This document shows positions 52,611-61,398 of a DNA stretch of 64,000 nucleotides, in pieces. Source of the stretch: Pseudonocardia sp. KRD291. Its GTDB lineage: Bacteria; Actinomycetota; Actinomycetes; Mycobacteriales; Pseudonocardiaceae. Within the stretch, counting starts at the first letter, position 1. Each line of letters starts with the position of its first letter. The translations under genes were made by a program, and so were the position numbers. The notes below the pieces were generated by a model, which was not told the DNA's origin, did not search any database, and saw nothing but the letters and a program-made list of their open reading frames with translations. Where the stretch lies: assembly GCF_019263595.1 (NCBI RefSeq), contig NZ_JADQDD010000002.1:1-64000 (forward strand), read 5' to 3'.

Positions 52611-53357
52611 ATGCAGAGCAGTCCCATGGATGCCACGACCGCCGTGCGGCTGTCGTTGGCCGACGCGGACAACGATCCGCTGGCGAACCGCACCGACCGT
52701 GCGTTGTCGGTTGTGAAGCGCGGCATCCTCACCGGCCGGTTGCGCCCCGGTCAGCAGCTGATCGAGTCCGAGATCGCGGAGATGCTCGGCATGTCCAAGA
52801 CGCCCGTGCGGGAGGCACTGAAGACATTGGTCGGGAGCGGGCTGGTCAGCCTGAGCCGGTACAAGGGTGCGGTGGTCCGCGAGCTGGACAGTGCCGCGGC
52901 CGCCGCGATCTACGATCTCCGCATCCTGCTCGAGCCCGAGGCCGTCCGCCGGACGGTGGCGGGCGGCAGCGACCTCGACACCGCGTCGACCGCGTTGGAT
53001 CGGGCGCTCGGGGCGGGCGAGGCCGGCGACGAGGTCGAGATGAGCCTGGCCAACCGCGAGTTCCACCGGTCGCTCTATCTCGGCTGTGGCAACCCGTTGC
53101 TGGTCGCCACACTCGACGGGCTGAAGGACCAGACCGCCCTCGTCAGCGTGTCCGGATGGCGGGCTGCCGGTGGCTGGCGCACCGAGGCAGACGAGCATCG
53201 CGCAATCCTCGATGCCGCTCGTGCCGGTGACAGCACACGCGCTGCCGACTCGCTACGCGACCACATCGCGGGCTTCGTCGCGCGGGTTCTCCCCCGGCTC
53301 GGCCGCACCGTAGATCCGACCGACCGGAACGGGCCCGCGGAGCAAACCGCCGGCTGA
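52611..53357 (+). CDS. GntR-family (FCD) transcriptional regulator of the sugar-acid operon
   Basis: A 248-residue regulator: winged helix at about 25-90 (EIAEMLGMSKTPVREALK) and an FCD domain. ATG at 52611 was chosen because GGGAG lies five bases before it; an ATG at 52587 lies inside the palindrome. It is first of an apparent operon of sugar-acid genes and probably represses it until a sugar acid binds. Confidence 0.88.
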   Translation: MQSSPMDATTAVRLSLADADNDPLANRTDRALSVVKRGILTGRLRPGQQLIESEIAEMLGMSKTPVREALKTLVGSGLVSLSRYKGAVVRELDSAAAAAIYDLRILLEPEAVRRTVAGGSDLDTASTALDRALGAGEAGDEVEMSLANREFHRSLYLGCGNPLLVATLDGLKDQTALVSVSGWRAAGGWRTEADEHRAILDAARAGDSTRAADSLRDHIAGFVARVLPRLGRTVDPTDRNGPAEQTAG

Positions 53358-53378
53358 GGCTCACACGAGACCACCTTC

Positions 53379-53404
53379 CCTCCGGGACCGATCGGCTCCG
53401 GAGG
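53379..53404. terminator. Hairpin between the GntR gene and the dehydratase gene
   Basis: CCTCCGG (53379-53385) pairs with CCGGAGG (53398-53404) around a 12-base loop. It may lower read-through from the regulator into the enzyme genes or act as an attenuator. Confidence 0.45.
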
Positions 53405-53436
53405 CGATGTCCCCTGCCTACACACCGAGGAGCGCC

Positions 53437-54342
53437 ATGGACTTCGACGAGATTCGGACCAGACTGGCTGATGTCGTCGCGATCACGCCGACACCGTTCA
53501 CTGCCGACGACACCATCGACGCGCCCACCTTCGAACGTCTCGTCGGCCGGATGGTCGACGGCGGGGTGCGGGTACTGACGGCCAACGGCAATACCGGCGA
53601 GTTCTACACCCTGACGCCGGCGGAGACCCGTGCTGTAGTCGACCTGACCGCGTCAGCGATCGGAGAGCACTCTCTCCTCGTGGCGGGCGTCGGGTTCGAC
53701 GTCACCACGGCCGTCGACTCGGCCCGCCATGCCGCGTCACGCGGCGCCGCAGCCGTCATGGTGCACCAACCGGTGCACCCCTACGTGTCCCGTCGCGGCT
53801 GGATCGACTACCACCGCGCCATCGCCACCGCAGTGCCGGAAGTGGCGGTGATCCCCTACGTCCGCAACACACGGATCGCTGCGAGCGACTTCGGTGAACT
53901 CGCCGACGCCGCTCCCAACGTGGTGGCCGTCAAGTACGCGATCCCCGACCCAGCGCACTTCGCCGCCGTGGCTCGTCGCGCAGGGCTGGACCGGTTCACC
54001 TGGATCGCCGGGCTCGCCGAGCTGTCGGCGCCGTCCTACGCCTCCGCCGGCGCCACGGGCTTCACCTCGGGCCTGGTCGCTGTCGTACCCGAGCTGTCGC
54101 TGGGGATGCACCGGGCCCTCGCCGCGGGTGACTTCCCGGCGGCGATGCAGATCTGGGACACCGTCCGGGACTTCGAGTACCTTCGCGCCGCCCACGACAA
54201 CGCCGACAACGTCAGCGTCATCAAGGAGGCCTTGCACCAGATCGGATACGGCCGCCCCGACGTCCGGCCACCGGCATCACGGCTCGACGCCGACGCGCGT
54301 GGCGACGTCGAGAAGATTCTCGCGGCGTGGGGTGTCCGATGA
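53437..54342 (+). CDS. DapA-family keto-deoxy sugar-acid dehydratase (5-dehydro-4-deoxyglucarate dehydratase-like)
   Basis: A 301-residue class I aldolase-fold enzyme. GNTGEF (51-56), Y141 in PYVRNT and Schiff-base K166 in VAVKYAIP are in the positions of the DHDPS/KDG dehydratase family. It likely dehydrates and decarboxylates 5-keto-4-deoxyglucarate (or dehydrates a keto-deoxy-pentonate) to 2-oxoglutarate semialdehyde. Its stop overlaps the start of the semialdehyde dehydrogenase by four bases, which supports this. Confidence 0.88.
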   Translation: MDFDEIRTRLADVVAITPTPFTADDTIDAPTFERLVGRMVDGGVRVLTANGNTGEFYTLTPAETRAVVDLTASAIGEHSLLVAGVGFDVTTAVDSARHAASRGAAAVMVHQPVHPYVSRRGWIDYHRAIATAVPEVAVIPYVRNTRIAASDFGELADAAPNVVAVKYAIPDPAHFAAVARRAGLDRFTWIAGLAELSAPSYASAGATGFTSGLVAVVPELSLGMHRALAAGDFPAAMQIWDTVRDFEYLRAAHDNADNVSVIKEALHQIGYGRPDVRPPASRLDADARGDVEKILAAWGVR

Positions 54343-55835
54343 GCGCCGCAGTCACCACCGTGGACCCGCGGAGCGGGATGTCGACGAGCACGGACCTGCA
54401 CGAGACCGACCCGGCCGACGTCGCCGCCGCCTGCTCGGCAGCGGCCGCCGCGTCCCGCGAGCTCGACGCCGCCGGCCGGGGGTTCCGCGCAGGGCTGCTC
54501 ACCACCATGGCCGACGCCCTGGAACAGCGGCGCGAGGACGTCGTCGCGACCGCCGACCGGGAGACCGCCCTCGGCCCGGACCGGCTCAACGGCGAGCTGA
54601 CACGTACCGCATACCAGCTCCGGCTCTTCGCCGACGTTCTCCGGGAAGGCTCCTACCTCGAGGCGACCATCGACCACGCCGGTGACACGCCGATGGGACC
54701 GCGCCCCGACCTGCGCCGGATGCTGGTCCCGGCCGGGCCGGTCGCGGTGTTCGGCGCGAGCAACTTCCCGCTGGCCTTCTCGGTGCCGGGAGGCGACACC
54801 GCGGCGGCGCTGGCGGCGGGCTGCGCCGTGGTGGTGAAGGCGCACGGCAGCCACCCGCTGACCTCGGCCCTGTGCGGCGAGATCCTCGCCGGGGCGGCGG
54901 CCGACGCCGGCGCGCCGGCGGGCACCGTCGCGGTCGTGTTCGGTCGCGGGGCAGGGGAGGCACTGGTCGGCGACCCGCACGTCACGGCGGTCTCGTTCAC
55001 CGGCGGGCACGCGGGCGCCTCGGCGTTGAAGCGCCTCATCGCCCAGCGTCCGGACCCGATCCCGTTCTACGGCGAGCTCGGCAGCGTGAACCCGCTCCTG
55101 GTCACCTCGATCGCGGCAGCGGAGCGCGCCTCGGACATCGGCTCCGGCCTGGTCGGTTCGTTCACCCTGGGCGGCGGCCAGTTCTGCACCAAACCCGGCC
55201 TCGTCCTGGTCCCGGCGGATGCGGCCGGCGACGCGGTGATCGAGGCCGTGCGGGAATCCCTCGCCGAGGTCGCGCCGCCGGTACTGCTCAACCGCGGGAT
55301 CAGCGACTCCTACGCTAAAGCTCTCGCCGGTCTGACCCGCTACGACCCGATCGTCGGGACCACCCCGGACGGGCAGGGATTCGCCGCGCGTCCCGCCGTC
55401 CTGGTCACCGACCGGCTCGACGACGCTCTGCTCGACGAGGTCTTCGGGCCGCTGGCCGTGGTCGTGCGCTACCGGCCCGATGAGCTCGCGACCCTGCTGC
55501 GCCGCCTTCCCGGATCTCTCGTCGCCAGTGTGCACGGCGGCAGCTCTGCCGACGCGGAGCGGGACGCCGCCGCCGCGGTGCTCCGGGAGCGGACCGGACG
55601 GCTGCTCTTCGACGGCTTCCCCACCGGTGTCGCCGTGTCATGGGCGCAGCACCACGGAGGCCCGTGGCCCTCGACCGACAGCTTCCACACCTCCGTCGGG
55701 ACCACGGCGATCCGCCGCTTCCTGCGCCCCATGGCCTGGCAGGCCGCTCCGGAGCACGTGCTGCCTGAGGAGCTGCGCGACGGCACCGTCTCGGTTCCCC
55801 GCCGGGTGGACGGAGCGCTCGTCCTCCCTTCCTGA
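54339..55835 (+). CDS. 2-oxoglutarate-semialdehyde (2,5-dioxovalerate) dehydrogenase
   Basis: A 498-residue aldehyde dehydrogenase of the KGSADH group. FGASNFPLAFSVPGGDTA and VVVKAHGSHP are typical of that group, and the nucleophile is the cysteine of GGGQFCTKPG. It oxidises 2-oxoglutarate semialdehyde to 2-oxoglutarate. ATG at 54339 overlaps the dehydratase stop (ATGA). Confidence 0.9.
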   Translation: MSAAVTTVDPRSGMSTSTDLHETDPADVAAACSAAAAASRELDAAGRGFRAGLLTTMADALEQRREDVVATADRETALGPDRLNGELTRTAYQLRLFADVLREGSYLEATIDHAGDTPMGPRPDLRRMLVPAGPVAVFGASNFPLAFSVPGGDTAAALAAGCAVVVKAHGSHPLTSALCGEILAGAAADAGAPAGTVAVVFGRGAGEALVGDPHVTAVSFTGGHAGASALKRLIAQRPDPIPFYGELGSVNPLLVTSIAAAERASDIGSGLVGSFTLGGGQFCTKPGLVLVPADAAGDAVIEAVRESLAEVAPPVLLNRGISDSYAKALAGLTRYDPIVGTTPDGQGFAARPAVLVTDRLDDALLDEVFGPLAVVVRYRPDELATLLRRLPGSLVASVHGGSSADAERDAAAAVLRERTGRLLFDGFPTGVAVSWAQHHGGPWPSTDSFHTSVGTTAIRRFLRPMAWQAAPEHVLPEELRDGTVSVPRRVDGALVLPS

Positions 55836-55930
55836 CCCACCCGTTCCGACCGTTGCATCCAGCCGGGCATGCCGCCGCCGCCCGGTCGACGCCGCCTGCG
55901 CACAGCAGGGCGGCACGAGAGGAAATCCAC

Positions 55931-57109
55931 GTGAGCACGCTCATCGACAAGGTCGAGGTCGTCCAGTTCGACGTCGACACCCCCGGCTACACCCGCACCT
56001 TCGACGTCGACGTCCGCGGCGGTTCCTGGTACTACCAGCCCGGCGTCACCGGCAAGCGCGCCGTCGTGATGGTCCGCGTGCACACCACCGACGGCCACGT
56101 CGGCGAGTACGCCAACCACGCACCGACCGGTGCCGCACAGCAGGCCGCCGACGTGGCCAGGATCGCCATCGGCCGTCCCTGGCACGCCCGCGAGCAGATC
56201 CTGCGCACCGGCCGGCGGCTGTCCCGCCCCGCCCACTCCTACGGCTTGTGCCTGTTGGACAACGCGCTGTGGGACCTGGCGGGCAAGGTCTACGGCGCCT
56301 CGTTGACCGAGCTTCTCGGGGGCGGCCGGGAGCGGGTCCGGGCCTATGCCTCCTCGGTGAACTCTGATCGGGCGGGAAGCCTCAGCACGAAAGAGGAGGT
56401 GGCAGCCTTCTTCGGGTCCCTACGTGAGCTGGGCTGGACCGGGTTCAAGATGCATAGCTGGCACGAGGGCGACAAGTGGGAGGAAGCCGAGAACGTCGCG
56501 CACATGCGCGCCACCCTGGGCGAGCGCGCCGACCTCATGCTCGACCCCGCGTGTGTCTTCGATTCGGTCTCGGATGCGATCTTCGTGGGCAAGGCGTGTC
56601 AGGAAGCGGGGTTCCGCTGGTACGAGGACCCCCTGCGGCCGCTCGGCATCGGAGCCTTCCAGCACAAGCAGCTGCGCGACGCGCTCGACATCCCGATCCT
56701 GCAGACCGAGCACGTCCCGGGCCCCGAGGCCAAGGCCGACTTCCTGCTCGCCGGGGGCACCGACCTGCTCCGCGTCGACGCCCACTACGACCTCGGCATC
56801 ACCGGCTGCCTCAAGACGATCAAGTTCGCCGAGTCGCTCGGGGTGAACGTCGAGGTACACGGCCCGGGCCCCATCCACCGACACCTGGTCGCCGCCATGC
56901 AGGCGACCTCGCTCTACGAGGTCGCCAACGTCTCACCGCACCTGGACGACCCATCGCCGGAGATCTACACCTGTGGCTACACCGACGGCTATACCTCCAT
57001 CGCCGCTGACGGCACCCTTCCCGTGCCCTCCGGCCCTGGGATCGGCGTGACCTACGACGACGAGCTGGTGACCAAGCGAGCCACCGCCACGGTCACCGTC
57101 ACCGACTGA
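55931..57109 (+). CDS. Enolase-superfamily (mandelate-racemase type) sugar-acid dehydratase
   Basis: A 392-residue enolase-superfamily enzyme. Metal ligands D205, E232 and E260, the K173-x-H175 pair and the H310/D283 dyad are visible, so it belongs to the mandelate-racemase subgroup in which many sugar-acid dehydratases fall. It should perform the first dehydration of an aldarate or aldonate. KMH replaces the common KxK, and DPACVF replaces D-x-N, so specificity is unusual. GTG start at 55931 with AGAGGAAA before it. Confidence 0.87.
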   Translation: MSTLIDKVEVVQFDVDTPGYTRTFDVDVRGGSWYYQPGVTGKRAVVMVRVHTTDGHVGEYANHAPTGAAQQAADVARIAIGRPWHAREQILRTGRRLSRPAHSYGLCLLDNALWDLAGKVYGASLTELLGGGRERVRAYASSVNSDRAGSLSTKEEVAAFFGSLRELGWTGFKMHSWHEGDKWEEAENVAHMRATLGERADLMLDPACVFDSVSDAIFVGKACQEAGFRWYEDPLRPLGIGAFQHKQLRDALDIPILQTEHVPGPEAKADFLLAGGTDLLRVDAHYDLGITGCLKTIKFAESLGVNVEVHGPGPIHRHLVAAMQATSLYEVANVSPHLDDPSPEIYTCGYTDGYTSIAADGTLPVPSGPGIGVTYDDELVTKRATATVTVTD

Positions 57110-57122
57110 CCCATTTCCGGTG

Positions 57123-57141
57123 GGCCCGCGCGTCGCGGGCC
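57123..57141. terminator. Hairpin between the dehydratase and the transporter gene
   Basis: GGCCCGCG (57123-57130) pairs with CGCGGGCC (57134-57141) around CGT; flanking GGT and ACC extend it with one bulge. It could end transcripts of the enzyme genes or lower transporter expression. Confidence 0.5.
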
Positions 57142-57172
57142 ACCGCCCCTCCCCTTCAGCGAGGCAGGTGCA

Positions 57173-58525
57173 ATGCAGCACTCCGCAGAGGCGGTCCCTG
57201 CGCCGGAGTCCCAGGCGCTCGAGTCCGCCACCCGCAAGGCGTTCCGCAGGCTCGTCCCACTCGTGATGATCATGTTCGTCGCGAACTACATCGACCGGGT
57301 CAACATCGGCTTCGCCAAGGACGCCCTCGAGGCCGACTCGGGCATCGGCGCCGGAGCCTTCGGTCTCGGCGCAGGCCTGTTCTTCATCACCTACGCGATC
57401 TTCGAGGTGCCGAGCAATATCCTGCTCGAACGCTACGGCGCCAAGTTCTGGCTCACCCGGATCATGGTCAGCTGGGGTCTGGTTTCGGCGGCCATGATGT
57501 TCGCCCACAACGAGTGGATCTTCTACGCACTCCGGCTCGCTCTGGGAGCCGCAGAGGCCGGCTTCTTCGCCGGAGTGATCTTCTTCTTCACCCAGTGGTT
57601 TCCCAACGCCACCCGTGGACGCGCGAACGCCGCCCTGTACTCGGCCTCGACCATCGCCGCCGTCATCGCGGGTCCGATGTCCGGTGTGCTGCTCGGCATG
57701 CACGACGTGCTCGGTCTGCGCGGTTGGCAGTGGATGTTCCTCATCGAGGGCCTCGCCGCGATCCTGATCGGCGTCCTGGTCTGGTTCCGCCTCGAGTCCC
57801 AGCCCCGCGACGCCGACTGGCTGAGCGAGCAGGAGAAGGACGCTCTCACCACGAAGTTGCAGGCCGAGGAGGCCGAGCGCCTCGCCACGAAGCAGGAGAA
57901 GGCTCCGTCGCGCTGGTCCATGCTCCGCGACCCGCAGATGCTGCTGTTCTGTTTCGTCTACTTCGCCGCCCAACTCGCCCAGTACTCGGTGACCTTCTGG
58001 CTGCCCAGCTTCGTGCGCGACATCGGAGGCCTCAGCGAGTTCATGATCGGTGTCATCGCGGTCGTGCCGTTCGCGGTGGCGTTCTTCGCCATTCTCGCCG
58101 CGGGCCGCATCTCCGACGCAACCGATCTGCGGCGCACGGTCCTCGGGGCCGGCTTCGTGCTCGCGGCCGTGGGCCTGGTGGCGGCGGCGATCACCGCTCC
58201 GGTGCTGGCCGTCGTCATGCTCATCGTGGCCACCGTCGGCTTCAAGGTCGCCGCATCGTCGTTCTACGTGATCCCGCAGCAATACCTCGTCGGGGCCCTC
58301 GCCGCGCCCGGCCTCGCCCTGATCAACTCCGTCGGCAACCTCGGCGGCTTCGTCGCCCCGACGATGATGGGGCAGGTTCAGGAACGCACCGGAAGCGTCT
58401 CCGGCGGCCTGATCGTCGTCGCAGCCTGCTGCATCGTCGCGCTCCTGGCCTGCAGCCTCCTCAAGTACGTCTCGCCCTCCCGCACAACGGCACCGGTGAC
58501 CGCCTCGGGCACCGCGACCGGCTGA
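57173..58525 (+). CDS. MFS transporter, anion:cation symporter (ACS) family
   Basis: A 450-residue transporter with 12 hydrophobic helices. FVANYIDRVNIGFAKDAL in helix 1 is the signature of the ACS family, which imports hexuronates, galactarate and similar organic anions. Placed right after the sugar-acid enzymes, it is the expected substrate importer. ATG at 57173. Confidence 0.9.
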   Translation: MQHSAEAVPAPESQALESATRKAFRRLVPLVMIMFVANYIDRVNIGFAKDALEADSGIGAGAFGLGAGLFFITYAIFEVPSNILLERYGAKFWLTRIMVSWGLVSAAMMFAHNEWIFYALRLALGAAEAGFFAGVIFFFTQWFPNATRGRANAALYSASTIAAVIAGPMSGVLLGMHDVLGLRGWQWMFLIEGLAAILIGVLVWFRLESQPRDADWLSEQEKDALTTKLQAEEAERLATKQEKAPSRWSMLRDPQMLLFCFVYFAAQLAQYSVTFWLPSFVRDIGGLSEFMIGVIAVVPFAVAFFAILAAGRISDATDLRRTVLGAGFVLAAVGLVAAAITAPVLAVVMLIVATVGFKVAASSFYVIPQQYLVGALAAPGLALINSVGNLGGFVAPTMMGQVQERTGSVSGGLIVVAACCIVALLACSLLKYVSPSRTTAPVTASGTATG

Positions 58526-58585
58526 CCCGGCACGAACATCGCCCGGCAGGCGCCCCGTCGACAACGACGTCACTCGGAGGTCACC

Positions 58586-59920
58586 ATGTCAGAACTCACC
58601 CCGCCCACCACGGAGGCGAACGGCACGGAGTCCGTGCGGACCGGCCGCGCCGGTCGCCTGCTGGGGCATCTCAAGACCGTCGGTCCGGGACTCGTCGTCG
58701 CTCTGACGTGGGTCGGCGCAGGCGATCTCGTCGAGAACACCGTGGCCGGCGGCAACTACGGCTACGCACTGCTGTGGGTCATCCCGCTCTCACTGGTCTT
58801 CCGGTTCTTCCTCGTGTCCACGATCGCCCGCTACCCGTTGTTCAACGTGCACGGCGACACGAGCATCGTCCGCGGCATCGTGCGGCTTCGACCGGCGCTG
58901 GGCTACGTGTTCGGCGCAGCTCTGCTGCTGTACTGCTACATCAACATGGCGTTCATGCTGAGCGGCGTCGGCACCTCGCTGGAGGCCCTCACCGGCGGCA
59001 CCATCAACAGGTTCTGGGGCGCCGTCCTCGGCGTGCTGACCATCGTGATCCTGGTGGGACGCGGGGTGTACTCCACCCTGGAGACCGCCTTCAAGATCAT
59101 CCTCGCGGTGCTGAGCCTGGCCTTCGTCGTCGCCGTCGCGCTGGTGGGCGTCGACTGGCCGGCGCTGGCGAGCGGTCTGGTCGGGTTCGAGCTGCCCCCA
59201 GACGTGGGCTTGTTCAGCTCCGGGCTGCTACTGCTGAGCCTCGTGATGGCCAGTGTGGGATCCCTGGCGAACCTGATCTATCCCCAGATGATGGAGGAAA
59301 AGGGCTGGACGACACCGCAGCACCGCCGCAAGCAGCAGCTGGATCTGCTGTTCGGCACCGTCGCGGTCGCGTTCCTCGGCGTCATGATGTGGATCGTCGG
59401 GGCCGAGGTACTACACGGAGGGCCACCCGCGACCACCGACCGGCAGATCGCCGGCGCGCTCGGTGGAGCGATCGGCCCGGTCGGCACCTACATCTTCTAC
59501 TTCGGCCTTCTGGCGGCGACATGGACGACCGCGGCCGGTGTGCTGTTCAGCATCAGCAAGCTCGCTGTCCAGTCCTTCCGCACCGCGCGCAACGCCGCTC
59601 GTGACAACATCGAGGCACCGGTGGACACCCGGGGCGGGCTCTACCGGCTGTTCCTCGCGGTGGGGCTGAGCGCGCTGGTCTGGTCCTTGCCGTGGGCACC
59701 CGGGTTCGCCGCCCTGACGGTCGCCCTGGTGACCTTCCAGGCGCCCATGCTGGTGCTGACGGTGGTCGTACTGCTCGTCGTACTCAACCGGACATCGATG
59801 ATGGGCACCCGCCGCAATCGGTGGTGGGAGAACGCTGTGTTGGTCGTCCTGCTCGGCTTCACCCTCTTCGCCTGCTACCACGGTTTCGCCGATGCCGTGT
59901 CGCTCATCGTCGCGGGCTGA
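58586..59920 (+). CDS. Nramp-fold transporter lacking the metal-binding motif
   Basis: A 444-residue protein with about 11 hydrophobic helices. GPGLVVALTWVGAGDLVEN and GYALLWVI match Nramp helix 1, but the DPGN metal motif is GAGD (44-47), and the helix-6 MPH motif is absent (MASVGSLANLIYPQ). It is therefore unlikely to be a manganese or iron importer. Its place among sugar-acid genes suggests transport of an organic substrate or a co-ion. GGAGGTC precedes the ATG. Confidence 0.75.
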   Translation: MSELTPPTTEANGTESVRTGRAGRLLGHLKTVGPGLVVALTWVGAGDLVENTVAGGNYGYALLWVIPLSLVFRFFLVSTIARYPLFNVHGDTSIVRGIVRLRPALGYVFGAALLLYCYINMAFMLSGVGTSLEALTGGTINRFWGAVLGVLTIVILVGRGVYSTLETAFKIILAVLSLAFVVAVALVGVDWPALASGLVGFELPPDVGLFSSGLLLLSLVMASVGSLANLIYPQMMEEKGWTTPQHRRKQQLDLLFGTVAVAFLGVMMWIVGAEVLHGGPPATTDRQIAGALGGAIGPVGTYIFYFGLLAATWTTAAGVLFSISKLAVQSFRTARNAARDNIEAPVDTRGGLYRLFLAVGLSALVWSLPWAPGFAALTVALVTFQAPMLVLTVVVLLVVLNRTSMMGTRRNRWWENAVLVVLLGFTLFACYHGFADAVSLIVAG

Positions 59921-59945
59921 CCGCGGCCGCCACGGGAGAAACACC

Positions 59946-61058
59946 ATGAGCACCGACACCTCCGTCGGCACCACCCGCTATGCCGCTTCCGACCTGACGC
60001 GTTTCGCCGAAGCGCTTCTGCGGGCTGCCGGCATCGACAACGATCACGCCGCAGCGATGACCGCCCGCATGATCGACGGTGACCTGCTCGGACACCGAAC
60101 CCATGGCCTGTCCTTTCTCAGCACGTACCTCGACCGGATCAGCGGCGGCCACATCGGCAGTGCGGGCGCGCTCGAGACGCTGCACGACGACCGGGCCGCC
60201 ATCGCCTGGCAGGCGAATCGCCTCCCGGGAGCATGGGTGATGGGAGAGGCGACCGCTCTCGCACTCGACCGCATCACGGACCACGCGGTCGTCACGGTGA
60301 CCATCGCCAACTGCTCCCATATCGGATGTCTGCAGAGCTACTTGCTTCCCTTCACCGCCCGCGGGCTCCTGGTCACCCTCACCGCGACCAACCCCGGAGT
60401 GGCCTCGGTCGCGGCTCCCGGTGGCACCCAGGGAGTGATCACTACCAATCCCATTGCGATGGGAATTCCGACATGGAACGACCCGATCCTGATCGATCAA
60501 TGCACGTCTGTGGGAAGCAACGCCCTGTTCGACGACTACGCCGCACACGGCGAACGCCTCCCCGGAGAGTGGTTGCTCGACGCCGCCGGTCTCCCGACAG
60601 ACGATCCGACCGTCCTCCGAGCGGACCCGCCCGGAACGATCCAATCTCTGGGCCAGACAGACTTCGGCTACAAGGGGTTCGGCTTCGGCCTGATGTCGGA
60701 AGCGCTTTCGATCGCCCTGCCCGGCTACGGCCGTCGAACCCACCCGGGCAGATTCGGACAGGGAGTCTTTCTGCAAGTGATCGACCCTGCCCGGTTCTGC
60801 GGCTCGGATGCCTTTCTCGATGAGGTTACCCACCTGGTCACGACCATTCGTAACGACCCCGGCGCGGCTGGCGCAGCGGTGCGGCTACCTGGGGAACGAG
60901 CACTGTCCGCGCGTCGCGACCAAATCCGCGATGGCGTACTGGTCGAGCCTCAGACTCTTGCGCGTCTGGAGCCTTGGGCACGCCGCAGCCGGACCCCACT
61001 CCCCACACCTACAAGAGCGCCTATAACGATGCCTCCACCATCTACTGAGAGCGACTAG
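59946..61058 (+). CDS. Ldh2-family (malate/L-lactate/ureidoglycolate type) NAD(P)-dependent dehydrogenase
   Basis: A 370-residue member of the Ldh2 family. GHRTHGLSFL, ANCSHIGCLQ and GVITTNPIAMGIP are family segments. It would reduce or oxidise a 2-oxo/2-hydroxy acid linked to the sugar-acid route. The last 25 residues (from RRSRTPLPT) do not look like the family and end 72 bases before the insertion element, so the natural C-terminus may have been replaced. ATG at 59946. Confidence 0.82.
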   Translation: MSTDTSVGTTRYAASDLTRFAEALLRAAGIDNDHAAAMTARMIDGDLLGHRTHGLSFLSTYLDRISGGHIGSAGALETLHDDRAAIAWQANRLPGAWVMGEATALALDRITDHAVVTVTIANCSHIGCLQSYLLPFTARGLLVTLTATNPGVASVAAPGGTQGVITTNPIAMGIPTWNDPILIDQCTSVGSNALFDDYAAHGERLPGEWLLDAAGLPTDDPTVLRADPPGTIQSLGQTDFGYKGFGFGLMSEALSIALPGYGRRTHPGRFGQGVFLQVIDPARFCGSDAFLDEVTHLVTTIRNDPGAAGAAVRLPGERALSARRDQIRDGVLVEPQTLARLEPWARRSRTPLPTPTRAPITMPPPSTESD

Positions 61059-61071
61059 GTGTTGTGACCCC

Positions 61072-61119
61072 GGAGGTTGTTGACGACGGCGTGTCGTCTT
61101 GATCGGGGAGAGCCTCCGG
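61072..61119. other. Nested hairpin beside the insertion element
   Basis: CCGGAGG (61072-61078) pairs with CCTCCGG (61113-61119), and inside it GACGAC pairs with GTCGTC around GGCGT. It lies just outside the left inverted repeat of the IS3 element and past the Ldh2 stop, so it could be the operon terminator or a remnant of another mobile-element end. Confidence 0.4.
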
Positions 61120-61130
61120 TGCGGGGTGGG

Positions 61131-61157
61131 TGAAGCGCCCCGGGTTCAGTGGAGGCT
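61131..61157 (+). repeat. Left terminal inverted repeat of the IS3 element
   Basis: TGAAGCGCCCCGGG, four unmatched bases, then GTGGAGGCT. The orfB stop codon lies inside it. Confidence 0.8.
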
Positions 61158-61383
61158 GGGTTCTCCCGAGCTGGGTTCTTCTCGGGCTGGTTGGTGAGCG
61201 TAGTAGTTGTGTTCGTACTCGACCGGCGGGATGTTGCCGATCATGGAGTGCAGCCTGCGGGTGTTGAACCAGTGCACCCAGGACGCGGTCACGAGTTCGA
61301 GGTCATCGACGGTGCGCAGCGGCCCGTCCCGGCGGACGCATTCGGACTTGTAGAGCCCGATCAACGACTCGGCCATGGCGTTG
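61146..61383 (-). pseudogene. IS3 orfB transposase, 3' fragment
   Basis: Codes for the end of an IS3 integrase-type transposase: NAMAESLIGLYKSE contains the catalytic glutamate of the DDE triad, then the usual WFNTRRLHSMIGNIPP segment. The preceding part, up to GDSYD, lies 1.3 kb away at 62710, with the IS110 element between. Confidence 0.85.
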
Positions 61384-61398
61384 ATGCTCCTATAGTCG

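Noticed and set aside
58586-59920. Manganese/iron importer mntH
   Set aside because: The DPGN and MPH metal-binding motifs are absent.
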